A stretch of 60,173 nt of DNA from Rhodoferax sp. (GCA_031291295.1 JARLJI010000182.1:1-60173); one strand, 5' to 3'. Shown: positions 7,493-16,843, counted from the stretch's first letter. Numbers and translations are program-made. Notes: generated by a model from the sequence alone, not told the origin.

Positions 7493-10400
7493 ATGCAAAC
7501 GCAATGCGCCATCTGCGGCCGCCACAATCGGCCTGCCGCGCTCTTCTGCGATGGCTGTGGCGCGGCGCTGCGCGCGGACATGGATGTTGCGTCCTCCGCT
7601 GCGCAGAGCAGCCTCCCGCCCGCGTCCGAGCCGTTTGTCGGGCGCGAGCGGGAACTGGCCGTCCTGGACACCCTGCTGACGCGCGCGTTGGCTGGCTCGG
7701 GCGGCGCGGCGGCACTGGCCGGCGAACCCGGCATCGGCAAAACCTATACGGCGCAAATGCTGGCCCGCCGGGCCGCGGCGCGCGGCATGCAGGTGCTCTG
7801 GGGGCGCTGCAACGAGGAGCCGGGAGCGCCCTCGTACTGGCCCTGGCTGGAGGTGATGCAGGGCTGGCTCGATTCGCACGACGATGCGGTGGTGCGCCGC
7901 ACGCTGCTGCATGCCGCGCCGGCGCTGGCAGAAATCGTCCCCGACGTCGCCCGGCGCTTCCCGGATCTCCCGCCGCTTCTGCCCACCACCGATCCATTGC
8001 AGACACGTTTCAGGCTGTTCAATGCGATCACGGAGTTCTGGAAGCGGGCGGCCCTGGAGCAGCCGCTGCTGCTGATTCTGGACAATCTTCATTGGGCGGA
8101 CGCCTCGTCACTGCGCTTGCTCGAGTTTCTCGCACCGGACCTGGACGCCTGCCGCATGCTGCTGCTCGTGACCTACCGCGACATGGCGCTGTCGCGCCAA
8201 CACCCCTTGTCCGGCACCTTGGGCGAACTGGCCCGGCACCGGCCCTTTGAGCGCCTGCGCCTGTCCGGCCTCAGTCGGGACGAAACGGCCCTTGTGATGA
8301 AACTCGCTGTGGGCGGTGCGGTCCCGCCCTCCCTTCTCGACAGGGTCCATGAACAGACAGAGGGCAATCCACTGTTCGTGAGCGAAATGACGCGGCTGCT
8401 ACTGCAGGAAAAGGCACTCGATGCGGGGCCGGGCGGCAGTTCAACCGCTTCGCGGGCGGGCCGGCTGCTGCGCATTCCGGAGGGGATCAAGGAAGTCATC
8501 GGACAACGCCTGAACCGGCTGTCGTTGCAAGCCAATCACGTGCTCGCCTGCGCTGCGGTGATCGGACGCTCGTTCGATATCGGGCTGCTTGCCCGTCTGG
8601 CGGACGATCTGGACGAGGAGGCGTTGAGCGCAGCGCTGGAGGAGGCGTTGCGAGCCAGTGTGATCGAGGCGCTGCAGACAATGCCTGGCCGCTATCACTT
8701 CGGGCATGCGCTTTTCAGGGAAATCCTGTACGACGAGATCGCACCGCCGAAGCGCGGGCGTTTGCACCTAAAGGTGGCTTGTGCGCTGGAGGCCGCACAC
8801 CGGCACGATATGGGGCGCCACCTGCCGGCCCTGGCGCACCACTACTGGGCCGCGCTGCCGGGCGGCGACGCGGCGCTGGCGGTCGCGTACGCCCTGCGAG
8901 CGGCAGAGCAGGCCGACAAGCTGCTGGCGCATGAAGAGGCCGTGCGCTACTACGGCCTGGCGCTGCAGGGCATGGATGCGGACACCGGCGTCGACGCCCT
9001 GTCGCACTGCCGGGTCCTCAACGCGCTCGGTGAGGCTCATGCCCGGGGCGGCGAATACCTGCAGGCGCGCGAGGTCTTTGAGCAGGCCGCACATCTGGCG
9101 ACGGACGCGAACTGCGCGCACGAGCTGGCGCGTGCCGCGCTCGGGTTCGAGACCGCGAGCTGGGCGCCGGGCCTGCCCGGCGTTGCCGCCGCCCGCCTGC
9201 TGCGCCAGGCCCTCGATGCGCTGGATGGCGAAGAGCTGTCCCTGATGGTCCAGTTGCTGAGTGCGCTGTCGCGGGCCCTGATTTTCAGCGGCGAGGAAGC
9301 GCAGGCGATGAAGGTGCTCGAACAGGCCGTGGCGATGGCCAGGCGCACGAGCGATCCGCTGACTCTGGCCACCACGCTGATCGCAACGCTGTCCGCACGG
9401 TGGCAGCACGAACGCACCTCCGAGCGCATGGCCAACGCCGAGGAGGCATTGCGCCTGGCCACGCAAACCGGCGACCGGCTGCTGATGTCCCAGGCCGCCG
9501 CGTGGCGCATCTTCGACCAGTTCGAGCTGGGCGACATGGTGGGTTGGCGGGCAAATCTGGAGGCCTATGAGCGTGATGCCGAAGAACTGCGCCAGCCCTT
9601 CCTTCAGTATGTGGGAGCCTGCTCGCGCACCATGCATGCGCTGTTCGAGGGACGTTTCGCGCAGGTCGAGGCGCTCGCGCAGCGAACCTTTCAGATCGGC
9701 GACCGCATGCCCGGCCTGGACGCCGCAGGCGTGTACGGTGTGCAGATGTTCACCCTGCGCCGCGAACAGGGCCGCCTGCACGAGGTGGCACCATTGGTGC
9801 AGCACTTCGTCAAGGTAACCGGGCACGCCAACGTCTGGCGGCCCGGGCTGGCGCTGATCTACGCCGAACTGGGCCAACTGGACGCGGCGCGAAGCGAGTT
9901 CAATGTGCTGGCCGCGGATGGCTTCAGGAGGCTGGCTCGCGATGGCGTCTGGGTGGCGAGTCTGGCCTACCTTGCTCACGTGTGCTGCACGTTGCACGAT
10001 GCGGACAGGGCCGCCGCACTTTATCAACTGCTGGCGCCCTACGCGGGGCGCAACCTTCTGGCCGGCACCTCGATCGCCTGCTTTGGCGCGGCCGACCTGG
10101 TCCTGGGCATGTTGTCCACCACCAGGGGACTGGACGTGGATGCCGAGCGCCACTTCAGGGCAGCCCTGACCATGAATGAGCGCCAGGGCGCGCGTCCGGC
10201 ACTGGCGCGCACGCGCCATCAGTACGCACTGATGCTGCTGGCCCGACATGCGCCAGGCGACCATGACATGGCTGCGTCGCTGCTGGAGTCCGCTTCTGCC
10301 GATGCCGTCGCGCTGGGAATGCAATCGCTGCGTGCGCAGATCGAGACATGCCGCCGGGACATGAAGCGCGCCGGCATTCACGAGGCATACCCGGCAGGGT

Positions 10401-10669
10401 TGAGTGAGCGCGAGGCGCAGGTGCTGCGACTCGTGGCGGCAGGAAGGTGCAATAGGGACATTGCCAGTGAACTGTTCGTCAGCCCCAACACGGTCGCGAA
10501 CCATGTTCGAAGCATTCTGAGCAAGACCCAATCGGCCAACCGCACGGAAGCCGCCGCGTTCGCGATACACCATGATTTACTCTTGGTGCGTGCGGATTCG
10601 CGTGGCGCTGCGTACGCCAGCCAACCCGACCCATTCCACCCACGAGGAACGATTGCCCATGACGATTGA
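7493..10669 (+). CDS. zinc-ribbon AAA-ATPase LuxR-type regulator (LAL/MalT-like)
   Basis: This 1058-aa protein starts with a zinc ribbon (Cys5, Cys8, Cys19, Cys22). A STAND/AAA module follows with Walker A GEPGIGKT at 77-84 and Walker B LLLILDNLHWAD near 195. A long helical TPR-like sensor region covers about 430-950, and a LuxR HTH lies at about 965-1028 (LSEREAQVLRL, NTVANHVRSIL). The N-terminal half resembles the ribbon-plus-AAA part of large adenylate-cyclase regulators, but no cyclase domain is present. It lies downstream of the DUF4242 gene and opposite the BBE oxidoreductase, the probable targets. The stop overlaps the DUF2164 start by 11 bp. The effector is unknown. Confidence 0.88.
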   Translation: MQTQCAICGRHNRPAALFCDGCGAALRADMDVASSAAQSSLPPASEPFVGRERELAVLDTLLTRALAGSGGAAALAGEPGIGKTYTAQMLARRAAARGMQVLWGRCNEEPGAPSYWPWLEVMQGWLDSHDDAVVRRTLLHAAPALAEIVPDVARRFPDLPPLLPTTDPLQTRFRLFNAITEFWKRAALEQPLLLILDNLHWADASSLRLLEFLAPDLDACRMLLLVTYRDMALSRQHPLSGTLGELARHRPFERLRLSGLSRDETALVMKLAVGGAVPPSLLDRVHEQTEGNPLFVSEMTRLLLQEKALDAGPGGSSTASRAGRLLRIPEGIKEVIGQRLNRLSLQANHVLACAAVIGRSFDIGLLARLADDLDEEALSAALEEALRASVIEALQTMPGRYHFGHALFREILYDEIAPPKRGRLHLKVACALEAAHRHDMGRHLPALAHHYWAALPGGDAALAVAYALRAAEQADKLLAHEEAVRYYGLALQGMDADTGVDALSHCRVLNALGEAHARGGEYLQAREVFEQAAHLATDANCAHELARAALGFETASWAPGLPGVAAARLLRQALDALDGEELSLMVQLLSALSRALIFSGEEAQAMKVLEQAVAMARRTSDPLTLATTLIATLSARWQHERTSERMANAEEALRLATQTGDRLLMSQAAAWRIFDQFELGDMVGWRANLEAYERDAEELRQPFLQYVGACSRTMHALFEGRFAQVEALAQRTFQIGDRMPGLDAAGVYGVQMFTLRREQGRLHEVAPLVQHFVKVTGHANVWRPGLALIYAELGQLDAARSEFNVLAADGFRRLARDGVWVASLAYLAHVCCTLHDADRAAALYQLLAPYAGRNLLAGTSIACFGAADLVLGMLSTTRGLDVDAERHFRAALTMNERQGARPALARTRHQYALMLLARHAPGDHDMAASLLESASADAVALGMQSLRAQIETCRRDMKRAGIHEAYPAGLSEREAQVLRLVAAGRCNRDIASELFVSPNTVANHVRSILSKTQSANRTEAAAFAIHHDLLLVRADSRGAAYASQPDPFHPRGTIAHDD

Positions 10670-10931
10670 AATCTCCAAAGAGGCGCGCAAGACGGTGCTC
10701 GCTTCCATCGAACGCTACTTCCAGGAGAACATGGACGAGAAGATCGGCAACGTCACCGCGGGCGCACTCCTCGGCTTCTTTCTGGAAGAGCTGGGCCCCC
10801 TCGTCTACAACCGGGCCGTCGCCGATGTGCAAGAGCGCCTGCAGTCACGCATCATGGAGATCGACATTGAGGTGCATGAGGATGAATTCCAGTACTGGCG
10901 CAAGTACGACCTGCAACGTAAGCGCAGGTAA
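10659..10931 (+). CDS. DUF2164 family protein
   Basis: This 90-aa acidic protein begins MTIEISKEARKTVLASIERYF at 10659. ERYFQENMDEKIGNVTAGALLGFFLEELGPLVYN is the DUF2164 pattern, and a basic tail (LQRKRR) follows. The start has an upstream GAGGAAC site and lies inside the end of the LuxR gene. The domain has no assigned function. Confidence 0.85.
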   Translation: MTIEISKEARKTVLASIERYFQENMDEKIGNVTAGALLGFFLEELGPLVYNRAVADVQERLQSRIMEIDIEVHEDEFQYWRKYDLQRKRR

Positions 10932-11022
10932 AGGGCGTCAACCAAAACCCGGTGGAGGCGTTGTGCCATGGGTGCCTGTGCACCTCCATCGGCTGACTTA
11001 ATCTATTTTCGAAAGATTTAAA

Positions 11023-11226
11023 ATGAAAAAACTACTTGCTCTGGCCGCCTTCATCCTCGCATTTGCGCCACTCGCGCAAGCTCAAGACGCGGGCCCGTAC
11101 GGCCACCCCGAAGCCCGCAACGATCGTTCCATGCAGTCGATGGAGCGAGACATGCATCAACATCGCGCCCCCGCCAAGCACATGCGTCATATGAAGCACC
11201 ATCGCCCCGCCCATCACAAAATGTAA
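11023..11226 (+). CDS. small histidine-rich secreted protein
   Basis: This 67-aa protein has a clean signal peptide (MKKLLALAAFILAFAPLAQAQ, cleavage after AQA). The remaining ~46 residues are rich in His and Met, with a tail of the form KHMRHMKHHRPAHHKM. This could bind metal ions in the periplasm, but no family is recognised. AT-rich DNA precedes it. Confidence 0.65.
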   Translation: MKKLLALAAFILAFAPLAQAQDAGPYGHPEARNDRSMQSMERDMHQHRAPAKHMRHMKHHRPAHHKM

Positions 11227-11233
11227 TGGGAGC

Positions 11234-11269
11234 GCGGCTGGCCCGACGCTGTTCGGTTACGCCAGCCGC
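11234..11269. terminator. inverted repeat between convergent genes
   Basis: A perfect 9-bp inverted repeat (GCGGCTGGC at 11234-11242, GCCAGCCGC at 11261-11269) has an 18-nt loop. It lies between the histidine-rich gene and the acetoacetate-CoA ligase stop. There is no T run, so a terminator role is uncertain. Confidence 0.35.
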
Positions 11270-13377
11270 TTCGCCGCAAACGCCACATACCAGTCCAGGC
11301 AGCCCGGGTTCGCCATCGCGTCCCGGTTCAGCACCTTTTCGATCGGCTGGCCCAGCAGCAGCTTCTTGATCGGCAGCTCCTGCTTCTTGCCGGAGAGCGT
11401 GCGCGGGATCTCGGCCACCTGAAAAATATCGTTCGGCACAAAGCGCGGGCTCAGTGCGGTCTTGATGGCGCTGTTGATCCTGGCGTGCAGCGCGTCGTCC
11501 AGCGTCACGCCTGCGCGCAACACCACGAACAGCGGCATGTAGCTCTCGCGGCCCAGGTATTCGAGATCGACCACCATGGAGTCCAGCACCTCGGGCAAGG
11601 CTTCGACCGCGCTGTACAGCTCGCTGGTGCCCATGCGCAGGCCGTGGCGGTTGATGGTGGCATCCGAGCGGCCATAGATGATGCAGCCGCCGTTGGCGCC
11701 GATCTTGAGCCAGTCGCCGTGGCGCCAGACGTTCGGGTAGGTGTCGAAGTAGCTCGACAGGTAGCGCCGGTTGCCCTCGTCGCCCCAGAAGTACAGCGGC
11801 ATGGACGGAATCGGCTGGGTACAGACCAGTTCGCCGACCTCGCCAATCACCGGCTGGCCCTGTTCGTTCCAGGCCTCGACCGCGCAGCCGAGCTGGCGGC
11901 ACTGCATCTCGCCCGGGACCTGCGGCAGTTCGCGATTCCCGCCAATAAACGCGCCCGCAAAGTCGGTGCCGCCCGAGATATTGCACCACCAGATGTCGCC
12001 CCCACGCTCGCCCACTTCGCGTGGCTCGCTGCCCCCCGGGGGGGCTGTGCTTGCTTGGGGCGGCCCGGCGCGGCGCACCTCCTCGCCGTTGCGGTCGTGC
12101 AGCTTGCGGAACTGCGCCGTGCCCCAGCGCTGCACGTCCTCGCTCAGCGGCGAGCCGGTGCTGCCGAGCGCGCGCACACGGCTCAGGTCGCCGCAGGCCC
12201 GCAGGTCGAGGTCGGCCTTCATGCAGTTGGCGTAGAACGCGGCGCCGGCGCCCAGGAAGGTGACGCCGGTCTCGGCCGCGAAGCGCCACAGGGTGGCCCA
12301 GTCGGGGCCGCCCTCGCTGGTCTTGTTGGCGCCGCCCGGGTTGCCGTCGTACAGGCACAGCGTGGTGCCGTTCAGCAGGCCGGCCATCTGTGCGTTCCAC
12401 ATGACCCAGCCGGTCGAGCTGTACCAATGAAAGCGCTCGCCCCATGAATTGGCCGCGTAGCTGCAGCCCACGTCGTTGTGCAATACGTTGAGCAGCAGCC
12501 CCACCAGCACCAGGCCGCCGTGGCCGTGTACGAGGGGCTTGGGCAGGCCCGTGGTGCCGCTCGAATAGACGATCCACAGCGGATGGTCGAACGCCAGCCA
12601 CATCGGCTCGAACGCCATCACTTCGGCGTCATTTCGCGCTGTAACCCGCGTGAACATTTCGCTGTCAGCTATCACATTGGTAGCAGACAGGTTGTTGTGG
12701 GCGACCACGTGCTGCAGCGTGGGCAGCGCCGCGCGCAGCTCGGCCACCACCGCAGTGCGGTCGAAATCGCGCCCGCCATAGCTCACGCCGTCGCAGGCGA
12801 TCAGCACCTTGGGCTCGATCTGCTTGAAGCGGTCCAGCACGGCGTGGGTGCCCATGTCGGGCGCACAGATGCTCCACACGCCGCCGATGCTGACCACGGC
12901 CAGGAACGCGATCATGGCCTCGGGGATGTTCGGCAGATACGCCGCCACGCGATCGCCCGGCTGCACGCCCAGCGCCTTCAGGTGCAGCGCCAGCGAGGCA
13001 ACCTGGCGGCGCAGTTCGGGCCAGCTCAGCTCGCGCGGCATGCCCTTTTCGTTGTGGCTGATGATGGCCGGCATGCCCGCGGCATGCGCGGCATCTGCGT
13101 GCCGGAACACCTGGTGCGCATAGTTGGACTGGGCGCCCGGGAACCACTGGGCGCCCGGCATTTTGCGCTCCCCCAGCACGGCGCGGTGCTTTGTGGGCGA
13201 GCGCAACTCGAAGTAGTCCCAGATGCTTTGCCAGAAGGCATCAAGGTCACTTACCGACCAGCGCCACAACGCGTCATAGGAGTCGAAGATGAGGCCGCGC
13301 TGCTCGCGCAGCCAGTTCTGGTACAGGCGGATCTGGGGCGTGTAGGGGGGTGTTTTTGTCTCGCTCATGGCCTCCAT
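11257..13377 (-). CDS. acetoacetate--CoA ligase
   Basis: This 706-aa ANL-superfamily enzyme activates acetoacetate to acetoacetyl-CoA. The N-terminal WQSIWDYFELRSPTKH region, the adenylate motif YSSGTTGLPK near 272, ISGGTDFAGAF, and GRSDATINRHGLRMGTSELY are typical of acetoacetyl-CoA synthetases; the late lysine of GKKQELPIKK is present. Start may be M1 (13377) or M4 (13368); neither has a clear ribosome site. Residues about 434-460, rich in Pro, Gly and Arg, are encoded by a dispersed repeat (11998-12076) and look like an in-frame insertion between HDRNGEE and GDIWWCNISGG. Confidence 0.9.
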   Translation of the reverse strand: MEAMSETKTPPYTPQIRLYQNWLREQRGLIFDSYDALWRWSVSDLDAFWQSIWDYFELRSPTKHRAVLGERKMPGAQWFPGAQSNYAHQVFRHADAAHAAGMPAIISHNEKGMPRELSWPELRRQVASLALHLKALGVQPGDRVAAYLPNIPEAMIAFLAVVSIGGVWSICAPDMGTHAVLDRFKQIEPKVLIACDGVSYGGRDFDRTAVVAELRAALPTLQHVVAHNNLSATNVIADSEMFTRVTARNDAEVMAFEPMWLAFDHPLWIVYSSGTTGLPKPLVHGHGGLVLVGLLLNVLHNDVGCSYAANSWGERFHWYSSTGWVMWNAQMAGLLNGTTLCLYDGNPGGANKTSEGGPDWATLWRFAAETGVTFLGAGAAFYANCMKADLDLRACGDLSRVRALGSTGSPLSEDVQRWGTAQFRKLHDRNGEEVRRAGPPQASTAPPGGSEPREVGERGGDIWWCNISGGTDFAGAFIGGNRELPQVPGEMQCRQLGCAVEAWNEQGQPVIGEVGELVCTQPIPSMPLYFWGDEGNRRYLSSYFDTYPNVWRHGDWLKIGANGGCIIYGRSDATINRHGLRMGTSELYSAVEALPEVLDSMVVDLEYLGRESYMPLFVVLRAGVTLDDALHARINSAIKTALSPRFVPNDIFQVAEIPRTLSGKKQELPIKKLLLGQPIEKVLNRDAMANPGCLDWYVAFAAKRLA
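11998..12076 (+). repeat. dispersed GC-rich repeat (family 2) inside acetoacetate-CoA ligase
   Basis: The plus strand has CCCCCACGCT, a GCTGCCCCCCG/GGGGGGCTG core and TTGGGGCGGCCCGGCGCGG, matching copies at 15727, 34952 and, inverted, 37294. It is open in the ligase frame and encodes a low-complexity insert. Confidence 0.75.
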
Positions 13378-13410
13378 AATGGCACGAAGTACCCATCGGC
13401 CAAAATCACC

Positions 13411-13902
13411 ATGACATCACTGCCAGCCCCCGAGCTCGAACATATCGCCGACCTCATCGTGCAGGTTGCCGCGCCGATCGAAGCCGGCCAGGTGGCCGGA
13501 CTGAACAGCCGCGGGCGGCGCCGCATCATTCCGATCACGGGCGGCCTGCTGACCGGCCCGCGACTGCGCGGCCGGGTGCTGCCGGGCGGTGCCGATTTCC
13601 AGCTGGTGGTCTCCAGCACAACCGCCGACCTCGATGCGCGCTACCTGCTCGCGCTGGAAGGGCCCGAGTATGGCGGCGAGCACATTTTTGTGCAGAACCA
13701 CGCGCTGCGCCGCGGCGCGGCCGACGACATCGCGAAGCTGGTGCGCGGCGAGCCGGTCGATCCCGCCGCCATTTATTTCCGCTGCGTGCCGGCGTTCGAG
13801 GTGTCATCGCCAGCGCTGGCGTGGCTGACGGAAAGTCTGTTCGTCGGCACCGGTGCCCGCTATCCGGACCGCGTCGAGATGAGCTTCTTCCGCATCGCCT
13901 GA
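13411..13902 (+). CDS. DUF3237 domain protein
   Basis: This 163-aa protein begins MTSLPAPELEHIADL at 13411. The DUF3237 pattern is visible: AAPIEAGQV, GRRRIIPITGGLLTGPRLRGRVLPGGADFQ, YLLALEGPEYGG, and a terminal RVEMSFFRIA. It is a beta-barrel domain with no assigned activity. It diverges from the acetoacetate-CoA ligase 33 bp away, so promoters overlap. Confidence 0.82.
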   Translation: MTSLPAPELEHIADLIVQVAAPIEAGQVAGLNSRGRRRIIPITGGLLTGPRLRGRVLPGGADFQLVVSSTTADLDARYLLALEGPEYGGEHIFVQNHALRRGAADDIAKLVRGEPVDPAAIYFRCVPAFEVSSPALAWLTESLFVGTGARYPDRVEMSFFRIA

Positions 13903-14004
13903 AGCGCCGGCAGTGCCCCGGCCGGGACGCGTGGCTGCTGCAACGCCGCTTGTGCGGCACGCCCGTTGCCCTTAGCATCGCGGCACTTTAACGAGGAGTG
14001 AGGC

Positions 14005-15291
14005 ATGAGTATGTTCGACTGGACAGAGAAAAGCGCGGCGGTTCTGCAACAAGGCGGGGTGATCGGCCCCGATGAGCGGCTGCCCTGGCCGCAGACCGCT
14101 GCGATGGGCGTGCAGCACGTGATCGCGATGTTCGGCGCCACCGTGCTGGCGCCGATCCTGATGGGCTTCGACACCAACATCGCGATCCTGATGAGCGGCA
14201 TCGGCACGCTGATTTTCTTCGCCATCACCAACGGCAAGGTACCGAGCTACCTGGGTTCGAGCTTTGCCTTCATCGGCGTGGTGATCGCGGCCACCGGCTT
14301 TGCCGGCAAGGGTCCGAACGCCAACATCGCGGTCGCGCTGGGCGGCATCATCGCCTGCGGCGTGGTCTACACCCTGATCGGCGCCATCGTGCAGGCGGTC
14401 GGCACCGGCTGGATCGAGCGCGTCATGCCGCCCGTCGTCACCGGCGCCGTCGTGGCCGTGATCGGGCTGAACCTGGCGAGCGTGCCGATCAAGAACATGG
14501 CGTCCAGCAACTTCGACTCGTGGATGCAGGCGGTCACCTTTGTCAGCGTGGGCCTGGTCGCGGTGCTGACGCGCGGCATGGTGCAGCGCCTGTTGATCCT
14601 GGTCGGCCTGATCGTGGCCAGCCTGATCTACGCGCTGCTCACCAACGACCTGGGCCTGGGCAAGCCGCTGGACCTGTCGGGCATCGGCAACGCCGCGTGG
14701 GTCGGCCTGCCGCATTTCACCGCGCCGGTGTTCAGCACCAGCGCCATGCTGCTGATCGTGCCCGTGGTCATCATTCTGGTCGCCGAGAACCTGGGCCACC
14801 TGAAGGCCGTGACCGCGATGACTGGCAAAAACCTCGACCCCTATCTGGGCCGCGCCTTCATGGGCGATGGCATTGCCACCGTGCTCAGCGCCAGCGTGGG
14901 CGGCACTGGCGTGACGACTTATGCCGAGAACATCGGCGTGATGGCGGCAACCAAGATCTACTCGACCGCCGTGTTCGTCACGGCCGCGCTGATCGCCGTC
15001 GTGCTCGGCTTTTCACCGAAGTTCGGCGCCGTGATCCAGGCCATCCCGCTGCCGGTGATGGGCGGCGTCAGCATCGTGGTGTTCGGCCTGATCACCATCG
15101 CAGGGGCGCGGATCTGGGTCACCAACCAGGTGGACTTTTCGCAGAACAAGAACCTGATCGTGGCCGCCATCACGCTGATCATCGGCACCGGCGACTTCAC
15201 GCTCAGGTTCGGCGACTTTGCGCTGGGCGGCATCGGCACCGCCACCTTCGGCGCGATTCTGTTGTACGCTTTGCTGAATCGCAAAACCTGA
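14005..15291 (+). CDS. NCS2 family pyrimidine/nucleobase permease (UraA/RutG-like)
   Basis: This 428-aa protein has about 12-14 TM segments. MGVQHVIAMFGATVLAPILMG and KVPSYLGSSFAFIGVV are closely RutG/UraA-like, and VAENLGHLKAVTAMTG carries the conserved glutamate region of the nucleobase-cation symporter-2 family. It probably imports uracil or a related base using the proton gradient. GAGGAGTGAGGC ribosome-site DNA precedes ATG 14005. The hotdog thioesterase gene follows 10 bp downstream. Confidence 0.88.
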   Translation: MSMFDWTEKSAAVLQQGGVIGPDERLPWPQTAAMGVQHVIAMFGATVLAPILMGFDTNIAILMSGIGTLIFFAITNGKVPSYLGSSFAFIGVVIAATGFAGKGPNANIAVALGGIIACGVVYTLIGAIVQAVGTGWIERVMPPVVTGAVVAVIGLNLASVPIKNMASSNFDSWMQAVTFVSVGLVAVLTRGMVQRLLILVGLIVASLIYALLTNDLGLGKPLDLSGIGNAAWVGLPHFTAPVFSTSAMLLIVPVVIILVAENLGHLKAVTAMTGKNLDPYLGRAFMGDGIATVLSASVGGTGVTTYAENIGVMAATKIYSTAVFVTAALIAVVLGFSPKFGAVIQAIPLPVMGGVSIVVFGLITIAGARIWVTNQVDFSQNKNLIVAAITLIIGTGDFTLRFGDFALGGIGTATFGAILLYALLNRKT

Positions 15292-15301
15292 ACACCCTCC
15301 C

Positions 15302-15724
15302 ATGCGCATCTGGAAGAAACCCATCTCGGTCGAAGAACTCGCCGCCATCCACGTGGATACGGCGGTGCAGCATCTGGGCATCGAATTTCTCGAGGTCGGC
15401 GACGACTTCATCCGTGCCCGCGTGCCGGTCAACACCCACACGCGCCAGCCCTACGGGCTGTTGCACGGCGGCGTGAGCGTGGTGCTGGCCGAAACGCTGG
15501 GCTCGTGCGGTGCGGCCTACTGCTGCCCCGAAGGCTACCGCGCCGTCGGGCTGGACATCAACGCGAATCACCTCAAGGGCGCCATCAGCGGCTGGGTCAC
15601 CGGCATCACGCGCCCGGTGCACATCGGGCGCACCACGCAGGTCTGGCAGATCGACCTGTCCAACGCCGCCGGCGAGCTGACCTGCGTGTCGCGCATCACG
15701 ATGGCGGTGCTGGCGCCGAGGTAG
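15302..15724 (+). CDS. hotdog-fold thioesterase (YdiI/PaaI type)
   Basis: This 140-aa 4HBT-family acyl-CoA thioesterase has GLLHGGVSVVLAETLGS near 55-72, containing the catalytic acidic residue, and AVGLDINANHLKG, typical of the MenI/YdiI branch. It probably hydrolyses aromatic or hydroxylated acyl-CoA thioesters. It lies 10 bp after the permease gene and probably shares its transcript; no functional link is evident. Confidence 0.87.
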   Translation: MRIWKKPISVEELAAIHVDTAVQHLGIEFLEVGDDFIRARVPVNTHTRQPYGLLHGGVSVVLAETLGSCGAAYCCPEGYRAVGLDINANHLKGAISGWVTGITRPVHIGRTTQVWQIDLSNAAGELTCVSRITMAVLAPR

Positions 15725-15726
15725 AG

Positions 15727-15806
15727 CCCCCACGCTTGCCACTGCGTGTGTTGCGCTGCCCCCCGAGGGGGCTGACCTTGTTCGGGGCGGCCCTTCGCTG
15801 CGGTCG
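15727..15806 (+). repeat. dispersed GC-rich repeat (family 2), intergenic
   Basis: This is the cleanest single copy: GCCCCCACGCTTGCCACTGC, then the palindromic GCTGCCCCCCGAGGGGGC core and a GGGGCGGCCCTTCGCTGCGG end. It lies 2 bp after the thioesterase stop and could form a strong hairpin. Confidence 0.8.
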
Positions 15807-15851
15807 TCAAGCATCAAATCGAGCTGCAGCCCTTGCCCGGTCTTCACCTTT

Positions 15852-15900
15852 CACTATTGTTTCAATAGCGCTTGAGCCGCCACCGCGCAAGCCAGGCCGC
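15852..15900 (+). repeat. degenerate dispersed ~55-bp element (family 1)
   Basis: The sequence begins CACTATTGTTTCAATAGCGC, the palindromic head of family 1, and then diverges. Together with the repeat just upstream it fills the gap before the decayed restriction-modification gene. Confidence 0.4.
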
Positions 15901-15950
15901 GGGCGCCCTTACACTGTGCGGCAGCGCATTCACAGGGAACATTCCGCACC

Positions 15951-16843
15951 ATGCAGGGCCAGCTTTTCACCCAGAATTTTTTGACGCGCGGCGTTGCCGG
16001 AACCCCGTCCTGGCAGGAACTGGGTGACAGCGCCTTCGCCGCCTTCAAGGCGACACTGCAAGGCATCTTCCGCGGGCTGGACGAGCTGGACAACCCGGCG
16101 CGCACGCTCACGCTTACGGCGGACGACTTTCTGCGCGTGAACCCCAACACCGGTGCGGCCCCCATCTTCCGCAGCCGGCGCGATGCCGACATCACGCTCG
16201 CCCTCCATGCGCAGCATCCGGTGCTGGTGAAGCACGGCGAGGTGAGCGCCTCGACGGGACAACAGCCGGATGCGCGCGTGTGGCCTGTCAGGTACGCAAC
16301 CATGTTCCACATGACGAACGACTCCAGCCTGCTCTTGAAGGCGGCGGAGTTGAAGCAGCAAGGCTTCGAGGCGGCCGCGCTGAACCGCTGGCGCAACGCC
16401 GCGGGCGCCGAAGCCGCGCAGCAGGAAGCAATCGATGCTGCTAGCAAAACCTCGCCCGATCGCTATCCCGCTCCACCGTACTGGGTCAGCGCCGCCGATG
16501 TAGACAAGACGTGGAGTGGTCAGTGGTGCATTGCCTACAAGTCCGTCACCACGATGCGCCAGGCCCAGCTCATGAATGGCCACCACGCCCACCCCAGCGT
16601 CGCCGATTTTGTGGTGCCGCAGATGCTGGCCTTGAGCTACACCGCGCACGACCTCGCGCCCTTTGCGCGCGGCTGGCCGCGCTGGACGCAGTGTTCTTCT
16701 GGCTCTACGGCCTCGGCGCCTTTGATGCGGCGTACATCATGGACAGCTTCCCGATCGTGCGCGAACAGGACGAGCAGGCGTTCGGCCGCTGGCGCACGAA
16801 AGAGGATGTGCTGGCGCGGCTTGCGCTGCTGGCGTCGCCCTGA
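15951..16843 (+). pseudogene. C-terminal remnant of an Eco57I-type restriction-modification protein
   Basis: One frame (15951 to about 16680) reads MQGQLFTQNFLTRGVAG..., VRYATMFHMTNDSSLL, WSGQWCIAYKSVT, SVADFVVPQMLALSYTAHDLAPFAR. The story continues in another frame with LAALDAVFFWLYGLGAFDAAYIMDSFPIVREQD to the stop at 16841-16843. These are the closing segments of very large Eco57I-like methylase/nuclease proteins. The methylase core is absent, and a frameshift, probably with a small deletion, lies near 16670-16690. About 300 of what is normally over 1000 residues remain, so it is non-functional. Confidence 0.75.

Noticed and set aside
8768..10573. 601-codon open frame antisense to the LuxR-type regulator
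   Set aside because: Composition is that of a codon-bias shadow; the sense frame has Walker and HTH motifs.
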